64,000 nucleotides of DNA, taken from NCBI RefSeq assembly GCF_015710575.1, contig NZ_CP065373.1, positions 4,402,001 to 4,466,000 of the forward strand, read 5' to 3'. Shown here piece by piece: positions 16,373 through 24,733 of the stretch; position 1 is the stretch's first letter, and every line of letters starts with the position of its first letter. The translations under genes were made by a program, and so were the position numbers. The DNA is from Mycolicibacterium mengxianglii (GTDB lineage Bacteria > Actinomycetota > Actinomycetes > Mycobacteriales > Mycobacteriaceae). The notes beneath the pieces are model-generated. The model did not search any database. It was not told the origin of the DNA and saw nothing but the letters and a program-made list of their open reading frames with translations.

Positions 16373-17314
16373 TCAGAAGCGCCACGGTAGGGCGCCCCGC
16401 TCGCGAAGCCACCCCTGCTGCGCGGCGGGATACCACTTCAGCGACGGCGGGACCATCGCCCAGGTCGAGGAGATCGACCTGCGGATGGCGCGATACGCGC
16501 CTTCGTCGACGAGGGTCCAGCGGATCCCGAACCGCTCCCGCACCAGCGGCGGCAACCCGCCGAAGATCACCAACCGCATCGGCGGTGCCAGGGCCGCCCG
16601 CACCGGCAGCGTCGGCAGCAGTCGGTCGGCCAGGGGGCGCAGCCGCGGGTGCGACGGGTAGTCCGGTGCGGCGCTCATGTCGGGGATCGCGCGCCGGTTG
16701 ATGAACTCAATCAGATAGTCCGACGCCGCGTTGGGCTGCAGCACCTCTCGGCAGTACCGGTCCACCTCGCGTTCGAACGCCGCGCGGTCCGGCGGCACCA
16801 CCGTGTCGGTGACGCCGTACCGGCGGTACCACTGGCAGCCCTCGGCATAGAGTTGCTCGCTGTCGCCGTCGCTCAGCGGGGTCCGCTCCCAGTGCTGGGC
16901 CAGCCGGTCGACCATCCGCTGGAACGTGGCATGCGCCCACCAGAATGTCTCCGGGGTCAACGCGTGGTAACGGTCACCGCCGGGCATCGTCCCCTTGATG
17001 TCGCGGTGGAAGTCCCTGACCGCAGCGCCGGTGGCACCGGCCGTCGGCCCCTCGTACACCGTGCCCAAAATGCCGGGCAGAGAACGGAACACCCGGTCGA
17101 CGGGATCGTCGAAGAAGTCGGAGTGGTCGATGAGGCCCTGTCCGATGGCGGGGTGCATGGTCTGCAGCAGACCCGCTGTCCCACCTTCGAAGGCGATGCG
17201 CATGTCCCCCGCCCACCGCCACAGCAGCGAATCGGCGTCCAATCGCGGCGCTGTCACCGGCGGGTGCCGGTCATCGATCTCCCGGGTGCTGCCCGTGTCG
17301 TCTTGTGGGGCCAT
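16373..17314 (-). CDS. MpaB-family oxygenase (DUF2236), copy 1
   Basis: 313-residue protein of the oxygenase MpaB/DUF2236 family, related to latex-clearing and mycophenolate-pathway oxygenases; members are thought to bind heme and oxidise hydrophobic chains. Visible family features are the N-terminal block MRIAFEGGTAGLLQTMHPAIGQGLIDHSDFFDDPVDRVFR and the following FHRDIKG and FWWAHATFQRMVDRL. The ATG at 17314 has GGGGGA just upstream. It lies last on the reverse strand after the tandem TetR gene and the mce operon. A 30-bp operator-like site (17326-17355) sits immediately before the start, the same as before the other MpaB gene, so it probably has its own regulated promoter. Confidence 0.85.
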   Translation of the reverse strand: MAPQDDTGSTREIDDRHPPVTAPRLDADSLLWRWAGDMRIAFEGGTAGLLQTMHPAIGQGLIDHSDFFDDPVDRVFRSLPGILGTVYEGPTAGATGAAVRDFHRDIKGTMPGGDRYHALTPETFWWAHATFQRMVDRLAQHWERTPLSDGDSEQLYAEGCQWYRRYGVTDTVVPPDRAAFEREVDRYCREVLQPNAASDYLIEFINRRAIPDMSAAPDYPSHPRLRPLADRLLPTLPVRAALAPPMRLVIFGGLPPLVRERFGIRWTLVDEGAYRAIRRSISSTWAMVPPSLKWYPAAQQGWLRERGALPWRF

Positions 17315-17325
17315 TCCCCCATGCT

Positions 17326-17355
17326 CACACGAGCGATCATTCGCGTTCAATTCGC
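17326..17355. promoter_or_regulatory. Operator-like site 1, before MpaB gene 1
   Basis: Thirty bases between and overlapping the tandem TetR stop and the MpaB-1 start. It begins CACACGAGC and continues to TTCGCGTTCAATTCGC. It matches site 2 (29590-29619) at 25 of 30 positions and the complement of site 3 (30395-30424) at 23 of 30. The common plan is ACACGAG(C/T), four bases, an imperfect complement, then TTCAA(T/C)TC. Confidence 0.65.
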
Positions 17356-18612
17356 TTTGTCCCGTGCGTGTTCTGCGGGCGCTGCGGGCCCCAGCAGCGC
17401 CCGCAGCACCAGACCGCAGACCGTCGTCCGGGCGCTCTTGGTCTGCCGATGTGCGAGTAACCGCACCATGTCCGCGCTCAGCGAGAATCCGGCGTGCACG
17501 ATGAATCGCGCCTCGCCGCCCGACAGACCCGGTGTCGTCGCACTGATCTGGCGGGCCCACGCTTCCACCGTGGCGCGCTGAATGTTGGCGATCGCGAACA
17601 GATCTTGACTGGGTACGTTGACGCGTTCGGCGTAGTAGACGTAGGAGAGCTCGGGATCATCGAAGCTGCGCCGCACGTACGCCTGCACCAGCGCCTCCAC
17701 GGCATCACGCGGATTGTCTGCCGCACTGACGATGCCGGCCGTATCACCCGAAACCCGGTCAGCGGCACGCAGATACATCGCCGTGAGGATGGCGCTCTTG
17801 CCGACGAAGAACCGGTACATGCTCGACGTGGTGACCCCGACCGCTGCAGCGATGTCCTCCATCGCGGTGTCGCGGTATCCCCGCTCGTGGAAGAGGACCT
17901 TGGCGTGGTGCAAGATCTGCTCGTATTCACCGGCCGCCGCTCCCACCGCCGGTCGCGCCGCGACGGTTCCTGGCGCACCCGTTCCTGCCGGCACGTCGGT
18001 GTCGCGCACGGTCTTGGCAACCCGGGCCAGCGTCGCGTGGATCTGTTCGCGCGGCAGCTGCGTGCGGTGGTCGGTGACGCTGCCCAGCACGCTGAGCACC
18101 GCCGCACTCAATATCGCCAGCTGACGGGAACCCAGTTCGGGGCGCAGATGCGCCATGGGACGCTGCAGCCTGCGGTTCACCAGCTTGATCTGCGCGTTGA
18201 GGGTGAGCTGGTCTCCGGGTTTCAGGAATCGGCCCTCCCACCGGTACAGGCCCCCGCTGACCCGGTTGGCCAGCGCGACGTCGACCATCGCAGCGACCAT
18301 CTGGTCCCAGGCCTGTTCCGGCGACCCGCTGATCTCGCTGTCGGCGAACGCAACGCCGTCGACGAACGCAGTGCAGTCGACCAGTTGCTGGCCCAAGCCC
18401 AGCACGGCCGCCTGGAAGAGGTCGTACTTCCCGGCGTAGTGGCGGTACAGCGAGGCAGCGGTGACGCCCACCCGGCCGGCGATGTCCTCCATGCTGACAC
18501 CGTGATAGCCCAGTTCGCTGAACGCCTCCGCGGCGACGCGGGCGATCTGTTCCTTGCGATCTTTCGGACGGCGGCGGCGTGGCGTGCCGAGCCCGGCCGT
18601 CGTCGGCATCAC
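17347..18612 (-). CDS. Tandem-domain TetR-family regulator
   Basis: A single 421-residue chain containing two complete TetR-type units. Unit 1 has its helix-turn-helix at about residues 40-62 (MEDIAGRVGVTAASLYRHYAGK); unit 2 at about 250-272 (MEDIAAAVGVTTSSMYRFFVGK). Each is followed by its own helical ligand-binding region. Such fused regulators could bind DNA as a pseudo-dimer or bridge two operators. The start is GTG 18612 or ATG 18609. It is downstream of the mce genes on the same strand and directly upstream of MpaB gene 1. It is a candidate, with the TetR at 29638, for recognising the repeated operator-like sites here. Confidence 0.88.
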   Translation of the reverse strand: MMPTTAGLGTPRRRRPKDRKEQIARVAAEAFSELGYHGVSMEDIAGRVGVTAASLYRHYAGKYDLFQAAVLGLGQQLVDCTAFVDGVAFADSEISGSPEQAWDQMVAAMVDVALANRVSGGLYRWEGRFLKPGDQLTLNAQIKLVNRRLQRPMAHLRPELGSRQLAILSAAVLSVLGSVTDHRTQLPREQIHATLARVAKTVRDTDVPAGTGAPGTVAARPAVGAAAGEYEQILHHAKVLFHERGYRDTAMEDIAAAVGVTTSSMYRFFVGKSAILTAMYLRAADRVSGDTAGIVSAADNPRDAVEALVQAYVRRSFDDPELSYVYYAERVNVPSQDLFAIANIQRATVEAWARQISATTPGLSGGEARFIVHAGFSLSADMVRLLAHRQTKSARTTVCGLVLRALLGPAAPAEHARDKAN

Positions 18613-18643
18613 AACATCCTATCCGCGGCCCGCGTTGCGCCGG

Positions 18644-19438
18644 TCAAGCGAACTCGGGCCGCAGGACTGCCGCGAGCGCGGTCAACGGGACGTGTGCCTG
18701 CACGGTGCCGCCGTCCATCGACCATTGCATGATGCCGGGGGTGAAATCGAGTGGCGTGTCATGGCCCACCGGATAATCCGGCAGGTAGAGGATGAGTTCG
18801 TCAGGAGTCAACGCCCAGGCCCGGTATCCCCCGGAGTACACCTTGTCCGGTGACCACCGGTCGAGGACGAACGGGTAGGTGCCCGGGTGATGCTGGGGTG
18901 CCGCGGCGTCGAGGGCCTGCACGACGAACGGTGCGGCCGATTCTGCGATGGCAGCCAGTGGGTCCACACCGTCGCGCACCACGTCGGCGAGCTCCAATCG
19001 ACGACCGTTACCGAAGGTGAAAGCCCGGTAGGCGTTGTTGAAGTCGGGCCCGTCTGCGTGGTAGGTCTCGCGGAAGACCACCGAAACCGTGTTCGTACGA
19101 CGGAACACCTCTACATTGGCCTCGCCCCAGCTGTCAGCGACCATGGTCTGCCCGACCCTGCGCCAATTGCCGACCAGTTCGCTGAGATAGGAACGCACAA
19201 CCGGGCCGGCGACGGGGTCATCGATGATGTCCTGCGGCAGGGCGACCTTGATGTCACGAACGGCCTGACGCGGCGACACCACGACGGTGCGGCAATACGC
19301 GCCGTCCCACGCGCCGCCGAGGTCGCCGCAGAATGTCGTCGCGCTCGCGTAGGCCGGCGCAGCGCTCGCCAGCGTGGTCGCCAACGTGGTCGCCACGGCC
19401 AGTAACGCAGCGGCGACGGCCGGCCGAACGGTTGTCAT
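18644..19438 (-). CDS. Secreted RsiV/MPT64-like protein
   Basis: 264-residue exported protein. A signal peptide (AAALLAVATTLATTLASAAPAYA) is followed by a short Cys pair (TFCGDLGGAWDGAYC) and a domain resembling the RsiV/DUF3298 fold found in MPT64 and related secreted mycobacterial proteins: YLSELVGNWRRVGQ, a central VSVVFRETYHADGPDFNNAYRAFTF strand region, and a C-terminal LILYLPDYPVGHDTPLDF. The function of these proteins is poorly known. ATG 19438 lies 11 bases after the Mce-associated gene's stop, so it is probably the next gene in the mce transcript and may act at the cell surface with the transporter. Family assignment is moderate, by recall of motif pattern only. Confidence 0.75.
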   Translation of the reverse strand: MTTVRPAVAAALLAVATTLATTLASAAPAYASATTFCGDLGGAWDGAYCRTVVVSPRQAVRDIKVALPQDIIDDPVAGPVVRSYLSELVGNWRRVGQTMVADSWGEANVEVFRRTNTVSVVFRETYHADGPDFNNAYRAFTFGNGRRLELADVVRDGVDPLAAIAESAAPFVVQALDAAAPQHHPGTYPFVLDRWSPDKVYSGGYRAWALTPDELILYLPDYPVGHDTPLDFTPGIMQWSMDGGTVQAHVPLTALAAVLRPEFA

Positions 19439-19448
19439 CCCCTGGCCG

Positions 19449-20072
19449 CTACGGGAGCTCGACTTGGGCTGCACGCCAACGTCCGTCGACATTCTGCATG
19501 GTCATTTTGATGCGGCTCCGGTCCAGACGGGGATCCGGAACACTGGCATTGGACACCGACTGGTCGACGAACAGCAGCACGACTGCCCGGTCCTTGGTCG
19601 CGGACTGGACCGCCGACTCGACCACGACACCGTGGGCCGAGGCCTTGTTGTCGATGAGCAGTTGGCGAAGTTGCATGCTCGATTGCGAGTACATGTCCTT
19701 GAAGTCGCCGGTGGCACCGTCGAGCACCTGGTCGAAGTTCTCGTCCACCTTGGCAGCGTCGATGCTGGTGAGAACCTGCGCGTACTCGACTGCCGCCTGC
19801 TGCGCCTGGTCGGCGGCCTGGGACACCTGGTTTTGCTGCCACAACGTCCAGCCCAGGAATGCCGCCGCCGCGACAATACCCACTACCGCGAGAGCGCCCA
19901 CCGCCTGCAGTGCGCGCCGAAGGCGGCTGCCGGACCTGACGGGTTCTGTTGCCTCCGTGTCGGATTCCTCTGCTGCAGGCTCGGCATCTGTTGCCGCCGG
20001 GTCGGTGTCTGTCGGGTCGGTGTCCGTCGGGTCGGTGTCGTTCTCGAGCAACTTGTCGGTGGTGGTCGTCAT
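19449..20072 (-). CDS. Mce-associated membrane protein (Mas)
   Basis: 207-residue protein of the kind that follows mceF in mycobacterial mce operons and stabilises or helps the Mce complex. It has a cytoplasmic acidic N-terminus with a tandem repeat of the unit TDTDP (residues about 12-25, from a 15-base DNA repeat), one membrane helix at about 57-78 (AVGALAVVGIVAAAAFLGWTLW), then a periplasmic domain of NTF2-like character with VDENFDQVLDGATGDFKDMYSQ and a conserved end VDGRWRAAQVELP. It starts 36 bases after mceF. The DNA repeat makes the N-terminus likely to vary in length between strains. Confidence 0.88.
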   Translation of the reverse strand: MTTTTDKLLENDTDPTDTDPTDTDPAATDAEPAAEESDTEATEPVRSGSRLRRALQAVGALAVVGIVAAAAFLGWTLWQQNQVSQAADQAQQAAVEYAQVLTSIDAAKVDENFDQVLDGATGDFKDMYSQSSMQLRQLLIDNKASAHGVVVESAVQSATKDRAVVLLFVDQSVSNASVPDPRLDRSRIKMTMQNVDGRWRAAQVELP

Positions 20073-20107
20073 CGGTCTGTCTCCTCCTGGTCGAAAATCG
20101 GTGGGTG

Positions 20108-21370
20108 TCAGCGAGGTGGTTCGATCGGCAGGGTCGGGCCGCCGTACGGGGTGGGAATGCTGAAGCGTCCTCGAGGCGTCGGGTCCGTCGTCGCCCCCAT
20201 ATCGGCGCCGGGCGGCGGGCCGGCGGTGTCGTCACCGGCCGGCCGCGGCGCGTTCTTGGCACCGCGGACCAGCACTCCGGGGTGGTCGTCGCGGCAGTAG
20301 GTGTACAGGAACGGCTCCGGATAGTCCGCCGAGGACGGCGGTCGCCGCGGCGTGCCGTAGTCACAGGCGTAGCGCGGGTAGATGTCGCCGGTGGCCCACA
20401 GCCCGCTGTGGTGCATGACGCTGCCGAGCGCGTCCAGCACCGAGGTCCGGTAGGTGGGGAACAACGCGTTCAGCGCCGGCACCCGCACATACAGCAGTTG
20501 CGAGGTGGTGGTCAGGCTTCCGAGCAGTTGCACCATGGTGTCGGAGTTGTCGGCGAACAGGTTGTCCACGGAGTTCAGGGCGCCGGGCGTCCGGTCGGTC
20601 AGCCGCCGGAAGCCGTCCTGCATCCGCGAGACACCGGCAAACGTCTCATCGAGATTGGCCGCGGCCACGTCGATCCCGGCGTTCTTGTCAGCGACCATCG
20701 TGAACACCACCCGGCTGGTCCGCAGCATGCTCGTCGTCTGTGGCAGTACCGAGTCCAACGTCGAGAGCAGGAAGGTGCCGCCGTCGATGATGTCGGCGAG
20801 TTTCTGTGGCCCCTCGTCACTGAGGCTCAACTCCCGTCGGATCATCTCGAGGTCGGCCGGGTCCACCTGCGCCAGCGCACCGTCGGAATCCGCCAGCAAC
20901 TCGGCCAGGCCGACCGGAACGGTGGCCCGCCCCGGCGCGATCATGCTCCCGTCGGTCAGGTAGGGACCGGTATCGGAGGCAGCGGCGAAATCGAGGTACT
21001 GCTCGCCGGCCGCTGACAGTCCCGATACCTTCACCTGAGACGACTCGGGGATGGCGATTGACGACGCCACGTCGACGACCGCGTTGACTCCCGCCGCGGT
21101 GATGTCGAGGCGCTGCACCTTCCCGATCGGCACTCCCCGCATCGTGACGTCCTGGTTGGGCAACAGCCCCGCTGATGCCGGCAGTGCCACCGTGATGCGG
21201 TACGTGCCCGAAAACGGTTGCACCTGAAGCGCACCGACCAGCAGATAGGCAGAGGCGACCACCAGAGTCAGGAGCAGAGCGCCCGCCGACAGCCAGGACC
21301 GCCGGCGGTGCGCGGCTGCGACGACGGCGACCACCCGGTCGGCAAGGCTGTGGGCCGGGCGGGCGATCAC
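20108..21370 (-). CDS. Mce family protein MceF
   Basis: Sixth Mce subunit, 420 residues, part of the periplasm-spanning tube that carries lipids or other hydrophobic substrates to the YrbE permeases. One N-terminal helix (LSAGALLLTLVVASAYLLVGAL) precedes the MlaD/MCE domain with GTYRITVALPASAGLLPNQDVTMRGVPIGKVQRLDI; a helical region follows, and the end is Pro-rich. The GTG start at 21370 overlaps the mceE stop (GTGA). The C-terminal part includes TGDIYPRYACDYG, seen in MceF proteins. This operon is not obviously mce1-4 of M. tuberculosis; substrate class is unknown. Confidence 0.92.
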   Translation of the reverse strand: MIARPAHSLADRVVAVVAAAHRRRSWLSAGALLLTLVVASAYLLVGALQVQPFSGTYRITVALPASAGLLPNQDVTMRGVPIGKVQRLDITAAGVNAVVDVASSIAIPESSQVKVSGLSAAGEQYLDFAAASDTGPYLTDGSMIAPGRATVPVGLAELLADSDGALAQVDPADLEMIRRELSLSDEGPQKLADIIDGGTFLLSTLDSVLPQTTSMLRTSRVVFTMVADKNAGIDVAAANLDETFAGVSRMQDGFRRLTDRTPGALNSVDNLFADNSDTMVQLLGSLTTTSQLLYVRVPALNALFPTYRTSVLDALGSVMHHSGLWATGDIYPRYACDYGTPRRPPSSADYPEPFLYTYCRDDHPGVLVRGAKNAPRPAGDDTAGPPPGADMGATTDPTPRGRFSIPTPYGGPTLPIEPPR

Positions 21371-22590
21371 CGGGGTGCCTCCGCGGGAAGCGGGCCCGGG
21401 GCGGGGGCCGGGCTGGGGGTCAGGACCTCGCCGGGGGTGGCGGGATGTGGCGCCACCGGTATCTGCGGCACCGCGGGACCGCGACCGACGATCTTCTCTT
21501 GCAACCGGAACAGCGTGTACCGCAGCGAGCCCACCATCTGGTGCCAGTTGTAGCGTTTGGGACCGTGCAGCCCGGTGTCGCCGGCGAATCCGATATCAGG
21601 TATTGAACCCAGCACCAGGCGGTCGATGCTGACCCGGGTCGAGATGGCGTTGCTGGTCATGGATTTGACGAACGGCGGCATCAGCCGGTTCAGTGCCGAG
21701 AGGGTGGCGTCGGGGGTCAGGGCGACGTCATTCCAGGTTCCGGCGATCTCGTTGGCGTCGGCGATGACGCTACGTCCGCTGGTGTCGGTGCCGGCGACCG
21801 AGGGGAATTTCCGTAGTTGCTCACTGGTGGCCCCCACCTGCTGAATCAGGTCGGTGATCTCGGTCGCCTGCGCGGCCAACGTCTGGGTCGCCGGACCCGC
21901 GGCGTCCATGACGTCGCTCACCGCGGAGTTCTTCGCCTCGATCTGGTCGACGAGAAGCGAGGTTTCCGACAGTGCTGTCTCGATCTGCTCGGATCGTGCG
22001 TTGAGCGTGCCGAGGGTGTGGTTGGTCTTGCGGATCAACGCCCCGAATGCCTGGCCCTGGTCCCCGGTTGCCTTGCCCATCCCGTTGATGATGTTGGTGA
22101 AGTTACGGATCGCGCCCCCGTTGACCAGGATGGCCGCCGAGCTCAGCACCGACTCGACAGTGGCTGCGGCAGTGGTCGATTCGACGGCGATGGTGTCCCC
22201 GTCGGCGAGCAGTGCCGCCCCTGGTTGTGGCTGCGCGGGTGGCTTGAGAGCCACGAACACGTCACCGAGCGGGGTTGCCGAACGCAGCTCGGCGGTGCTG
22301 CCCTGGGGCAGCTGTACGCCGTCGCGAATCCGCAGTGTCGTCACGGCGGTGTAATCACGGGCGACCATCGACTCGAGCTCGCCGACGTCGGCGCCGGCCA
22401 ATCTCACCTTGGCATTGGCCGGCAGGTTGAGGGCGTTGGTGAACACGACGGTCAGGGTGTAGCCGCCGCCACCGGAACCCGGCGCCGGCAACGGCAGGCT
22501 GGCCAAACCATCGGTGGCGCAACCGGAGAGCACCATCACCACCGTGCACATCAGTGCCGGCAGTCGCCGCTGTCGGGTTCTCGCCGTCAC
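21367..22590 (-). CDS. Mce family lipoprotein MceE
   Basis: Fifth Mce subunit, about 407 residues, lipid-anchored like the LprK/LprN-type MceE proteins: after a basic N-terminus comes ALMCTVVMVLSGC, with the lipobox VLSGC and Cys24 as the modified residue. The MCE domain follows (YTLTVVFTNALNLPANAKVRLAGADVGELESM), then a long helical stretch. I chose GTG 22590, which overlaps the mceD stop (GTGA) and gives a proper lipoprotein signal; the frame remains open upstream but that part is not coding. It is coupled at its end to mceF by another GTGA. Confidence 0.92.
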   Translation of the reverse strand: MTARTRQRRLPALMCTVVMVLSGCATDGLASLPLPAPGSGGGGYTLTVVFTNALNLPANAKVRLAGADVGELESMVARDYTAVTTLRIRDGVQLPQGSTAELRSATPLGDVFVALKPPAQPQPGAALLADGDTIAVESTTAAATVESVLSSAAILVNGGAIRNFTNIINGMGKATGDQGQAFGALIRKTNHTLGTLNARSEQIETALSETSLLVDQIEAKNSAVSDVMDAAGPATQTLAAQATEITDLIQQVGATSEQLRKFPSVAGTDTSGRSVIADANEIAGTWNDVALTPDATLSALNRLMPPFVKSMTSNAISTRVSIDRLVLGSIPDIGFAGDTGLHGPKRYNWHQMVGSLRYTLFRLQEKIVGRGPAVPQIPVAPHPATPGEVLTPSPAPAPGPLPAEAPR

Positions 22591-23699
22591 TTCTGCCCCA
22601 TCGCCGCAAGACCGTCCAGAACGTAGGTCAATCCGAAGTCGGGCCCGAAGTCCTGCAATGTGCCGGTGCTGCAGCCGAGTTGGCGTAACCCCATCAGGTT
22701 GCACATCTCCTTGACCGTCTGGGTGTCGAAGAGCACCTTGTCGGTGAGCACGCGAACCCGAAGCGACCCGTTGGTCTGGTCGACGGCGTTGTACAGGTTG
22801 TCCAGCGTCATCGGGGTCAGGTCGAGAAACTCCGCGAGATCACGTTGATGATCGACCGTGGTCTTCAACGCGGTGTTGCCGTTGAGCACGACGTTCTTGA
22901 TCGTGTCGCGATGGGTGTCCAGGATCTGACCCACCTGATCGATCACCGCGGTGAGCTTCTTTCCGGTGGTGCCGGTGCCCAGGTTTTCGTCGGCCAGAAT
23001 CTGGCTGAGTTGGCGTACCGTGGAGCCGAATTCACGCAAGGTGGCATCATTGTCGGCCGCCGCCTGGAACAGCGAGCTGAGGTTGTCGATGATGGTGGTC
23101 AGCTGGTCACGGGTGAGTTGACCACGGTCGGAGCTCAACCGCAGCGCTTCGGACAGCTCACCCAGCGCGTCCTTCATCTGCTGGCCGTTGCCCTCGGCGA
23201 TGTGGGCGCTGGCGGTGACGATGTCGGCGACGGGCCCGTTGCCGCGGCCGTCACCGCGAAGTGAGGCCGACAGCTTGTCCAGGACGTCGAGCACCCGGGC
23301 GAATTCCACCGGCGTGCGGGTGCGGTGCAGACCGATGGTGTCGTGGTTGCGCAGTTTCTCCCCGCCGCGGTAAGGCGGTGTCAACTCGATCTGGCGGTCG
23401 GTCAGGATCGAGTTCGAGATCGTGACCGCCTGGACGTCGGCGGGCAGCGCGACGTCCTCGGACACGGTGAACTCGACATCGACGTATCCCGCCTTCGGGC
23501 TGATCTTGGTCACCGTGCCCACCGGCATGCCCAGCACCGCCACCGTATTTCCCTCGTAAAGACCTGCGGCGCTGTCGAACTGGGCCGTCACCGTGATGGT
23601 GTTGAGCCGGTCGCTCAGTGCCGACCAGCCGGCGGCGACCACCATCGCCGTAAGCACCGCAGCCCCGGTCAGCAGGGCCAGCCATCTGCGTCTGTTCAC
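22587..23699 (-). CDS. Mce family protein MceD
   Basis: Fourth Mce subunit, about 370 residues. N-terminal helix WLALLTGAAVLTAMVVAAGW, then the MCE domain (ITVTAQFDSAAGLYEGNTVAVLGMPVGTVTKISPKAGYVDVEF), then a predominantly helical region that in solved Mce complexes forms the channel through the periplasm. It ends with CSTGTLQDFGPDFGLTYVLDG, a Cys-containing tail shared by MceD-type proteins. Start GTG 23699 overlaps the mceC stop, and its own stop overlaps the mceE start, the regular pattern through this operon. Confidence 0.92.
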   Translation of the reverse strand: MNRRRWLALLTGAAVLTAMVVAAGWSALSDRLNTITVTAQFDSAAGLYEGNTVAVLGMPVGTVTKISPKAGYVDVEFTVSEDVALPADVQAVTISNSILTDRQIELTPPYRGGEKLRNHDTIGLHRTRTPVEFARVLDVLDKLSASLRGDGRGNGPVADIVTASAHIAEGNGQQMKDALGELSEALRLSSDRGQLTRDQLTTIIDNLSSLFQAAADNDATLREFGSTVRQLSQILADENLGTGTTGKKLTAVIDQVGQILDTHRDTIKNVVLNGNTALKTTVDHQRDLAEFLDLTPMTLDNLYNAVDQTNGSLRVRVLTDKVLFDTQTVKEMCNLMGLRQLGCSTGTLQDFGPDFGLTYVLDGLAAMGQK

Positions 23700-24733
23700 T
23701 TGCAGTCCTTGTAGTACTCGATCATTCCGAATTGCTTTGCGCGGCCGCTGATCGCGCACATCCATGAATCCACCAGCAGGCCGTTGGAAGCGTTGAGGTC
23801 GACCGCGTTGCCGGTGCCGGTGGCATTGGCCAGACCTCGCAGCGCCACCGGGCCGGACTGCAGGGTGCTGCGCACCAGGTCGTCGTGCTGTGCGACCATT
23901 CCCGAGAGGTCGCCGATGTTCTGCAGAAGCGCTTCCAGCTCCGGACGATCGTCGACGACGATGCTGCTGAGAGTCTGGACGAGGTTGGTCAGCGCCGCCA
24001 GCATCGACTGGAAGGATGCCCGCCGCATCACGAACTCCCCGACCAGATCGTTGCCCTGGTTGATCAATGATCCGATGGTCGATTGCTGTTGCCGCAGCGT
24101 GTTACTCACCAATTCGGTGGTTTGGAGCAATGATCCGAGTTGGTCGCGCCTGCCGGCGATGATCGTTGCCAGGGTGTGGGTGTTGGCCAGTGCCTGCGGC
24201 AGGATCGCGGGTACGTCGGCCATCTGCCCGCCGAGGATGCTCAACGTCTGCGCGAAGGCATCGGTGTCCACCTGCTCGTAGGTGGTGGTCACATCGGCCA
24301 GGGCCTCTTGCAGGTCGTAGGGCACCTCGGTGTGGTCGATGTCGAAGGTGTCGCCGGGGAGCCCCCCTGAGCCCGCGGGCTGCAATGCCAGGTACCGCGA
24401 CCCCAGAATCGTGGTGATCTTGATGGTGGCGCGGGAGTCCTGTCCCAGTGCGACGTCGCTGCGCACCTTCAACTGCGCCTCCACGTGGTCACCGGCCAGC
24501 GTCATCGCGGTGACCTCGCCGACCGGGATGCCCGCGACGGTGATCGGGTTGCCGGGCCGCAGCGCCGCGGCCTGCAGGAAACGAGCTGTGTACTGGCGAT
24601 AGCCGATATCGGCGAACCGGACCGTGAGCATCGCGCCGACGAGCACGGCCACCACCGCGATCGCTATCACGCCCACCACGGTCATGTTGTAGCTCTCCAA
24701 CGGGCGCCGCCGCTTTCGTGATCGCTCAGCCAC
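23696..24733 (-). CDS. Mce family protein MceC
   Basis: Third Mce subunit, 345 residues. A basic N-terminus and membrane helix (VVGVIAIAVVAVLVGAMLTV) lead into the MCE domain (YTARFLQAAALRPGNPITVAGIPVGEVTAMTLAGDHVEAQLKV) and a helical domain. It ends SWMCAISGRAKQFGMIEYYKDCK; the paired cysteines near the end suggest a disulfide outside the cytoplasm. GTG 24733 overlaps the end of mceB by eight bases. Confidence 0.92.
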   Translation of the reverse strand: MAERSRKRRRPLESYNMTVVGVIAIAVVAVLVGAMLTVRFADIGYRQYTARFLQAAALRPGNPITVAGIPVGEVTAMTLAGDHVEAQLKVRSDVALGQDSRATIKITTILGSRYLALQPAGSGGLPGDTFDIDHTEVPYDLQEALADVTTTYEQVDTDAFAQTLSILGGQMADVPAILPQALANTHTLATIIAGRRDQLGSLLQTTELVSNTLRQQQSTIGSLINQGNDLVGEFVMRRASFQSMLAALTNLVQTLSSIVVDDRPELEALLQNIGDLSGMVAQHDDLVRSTLQSGPVALRGLANATGTGNAVDLNASNGLLVDSWMCAISGRAKQFGMIEYYKDCK

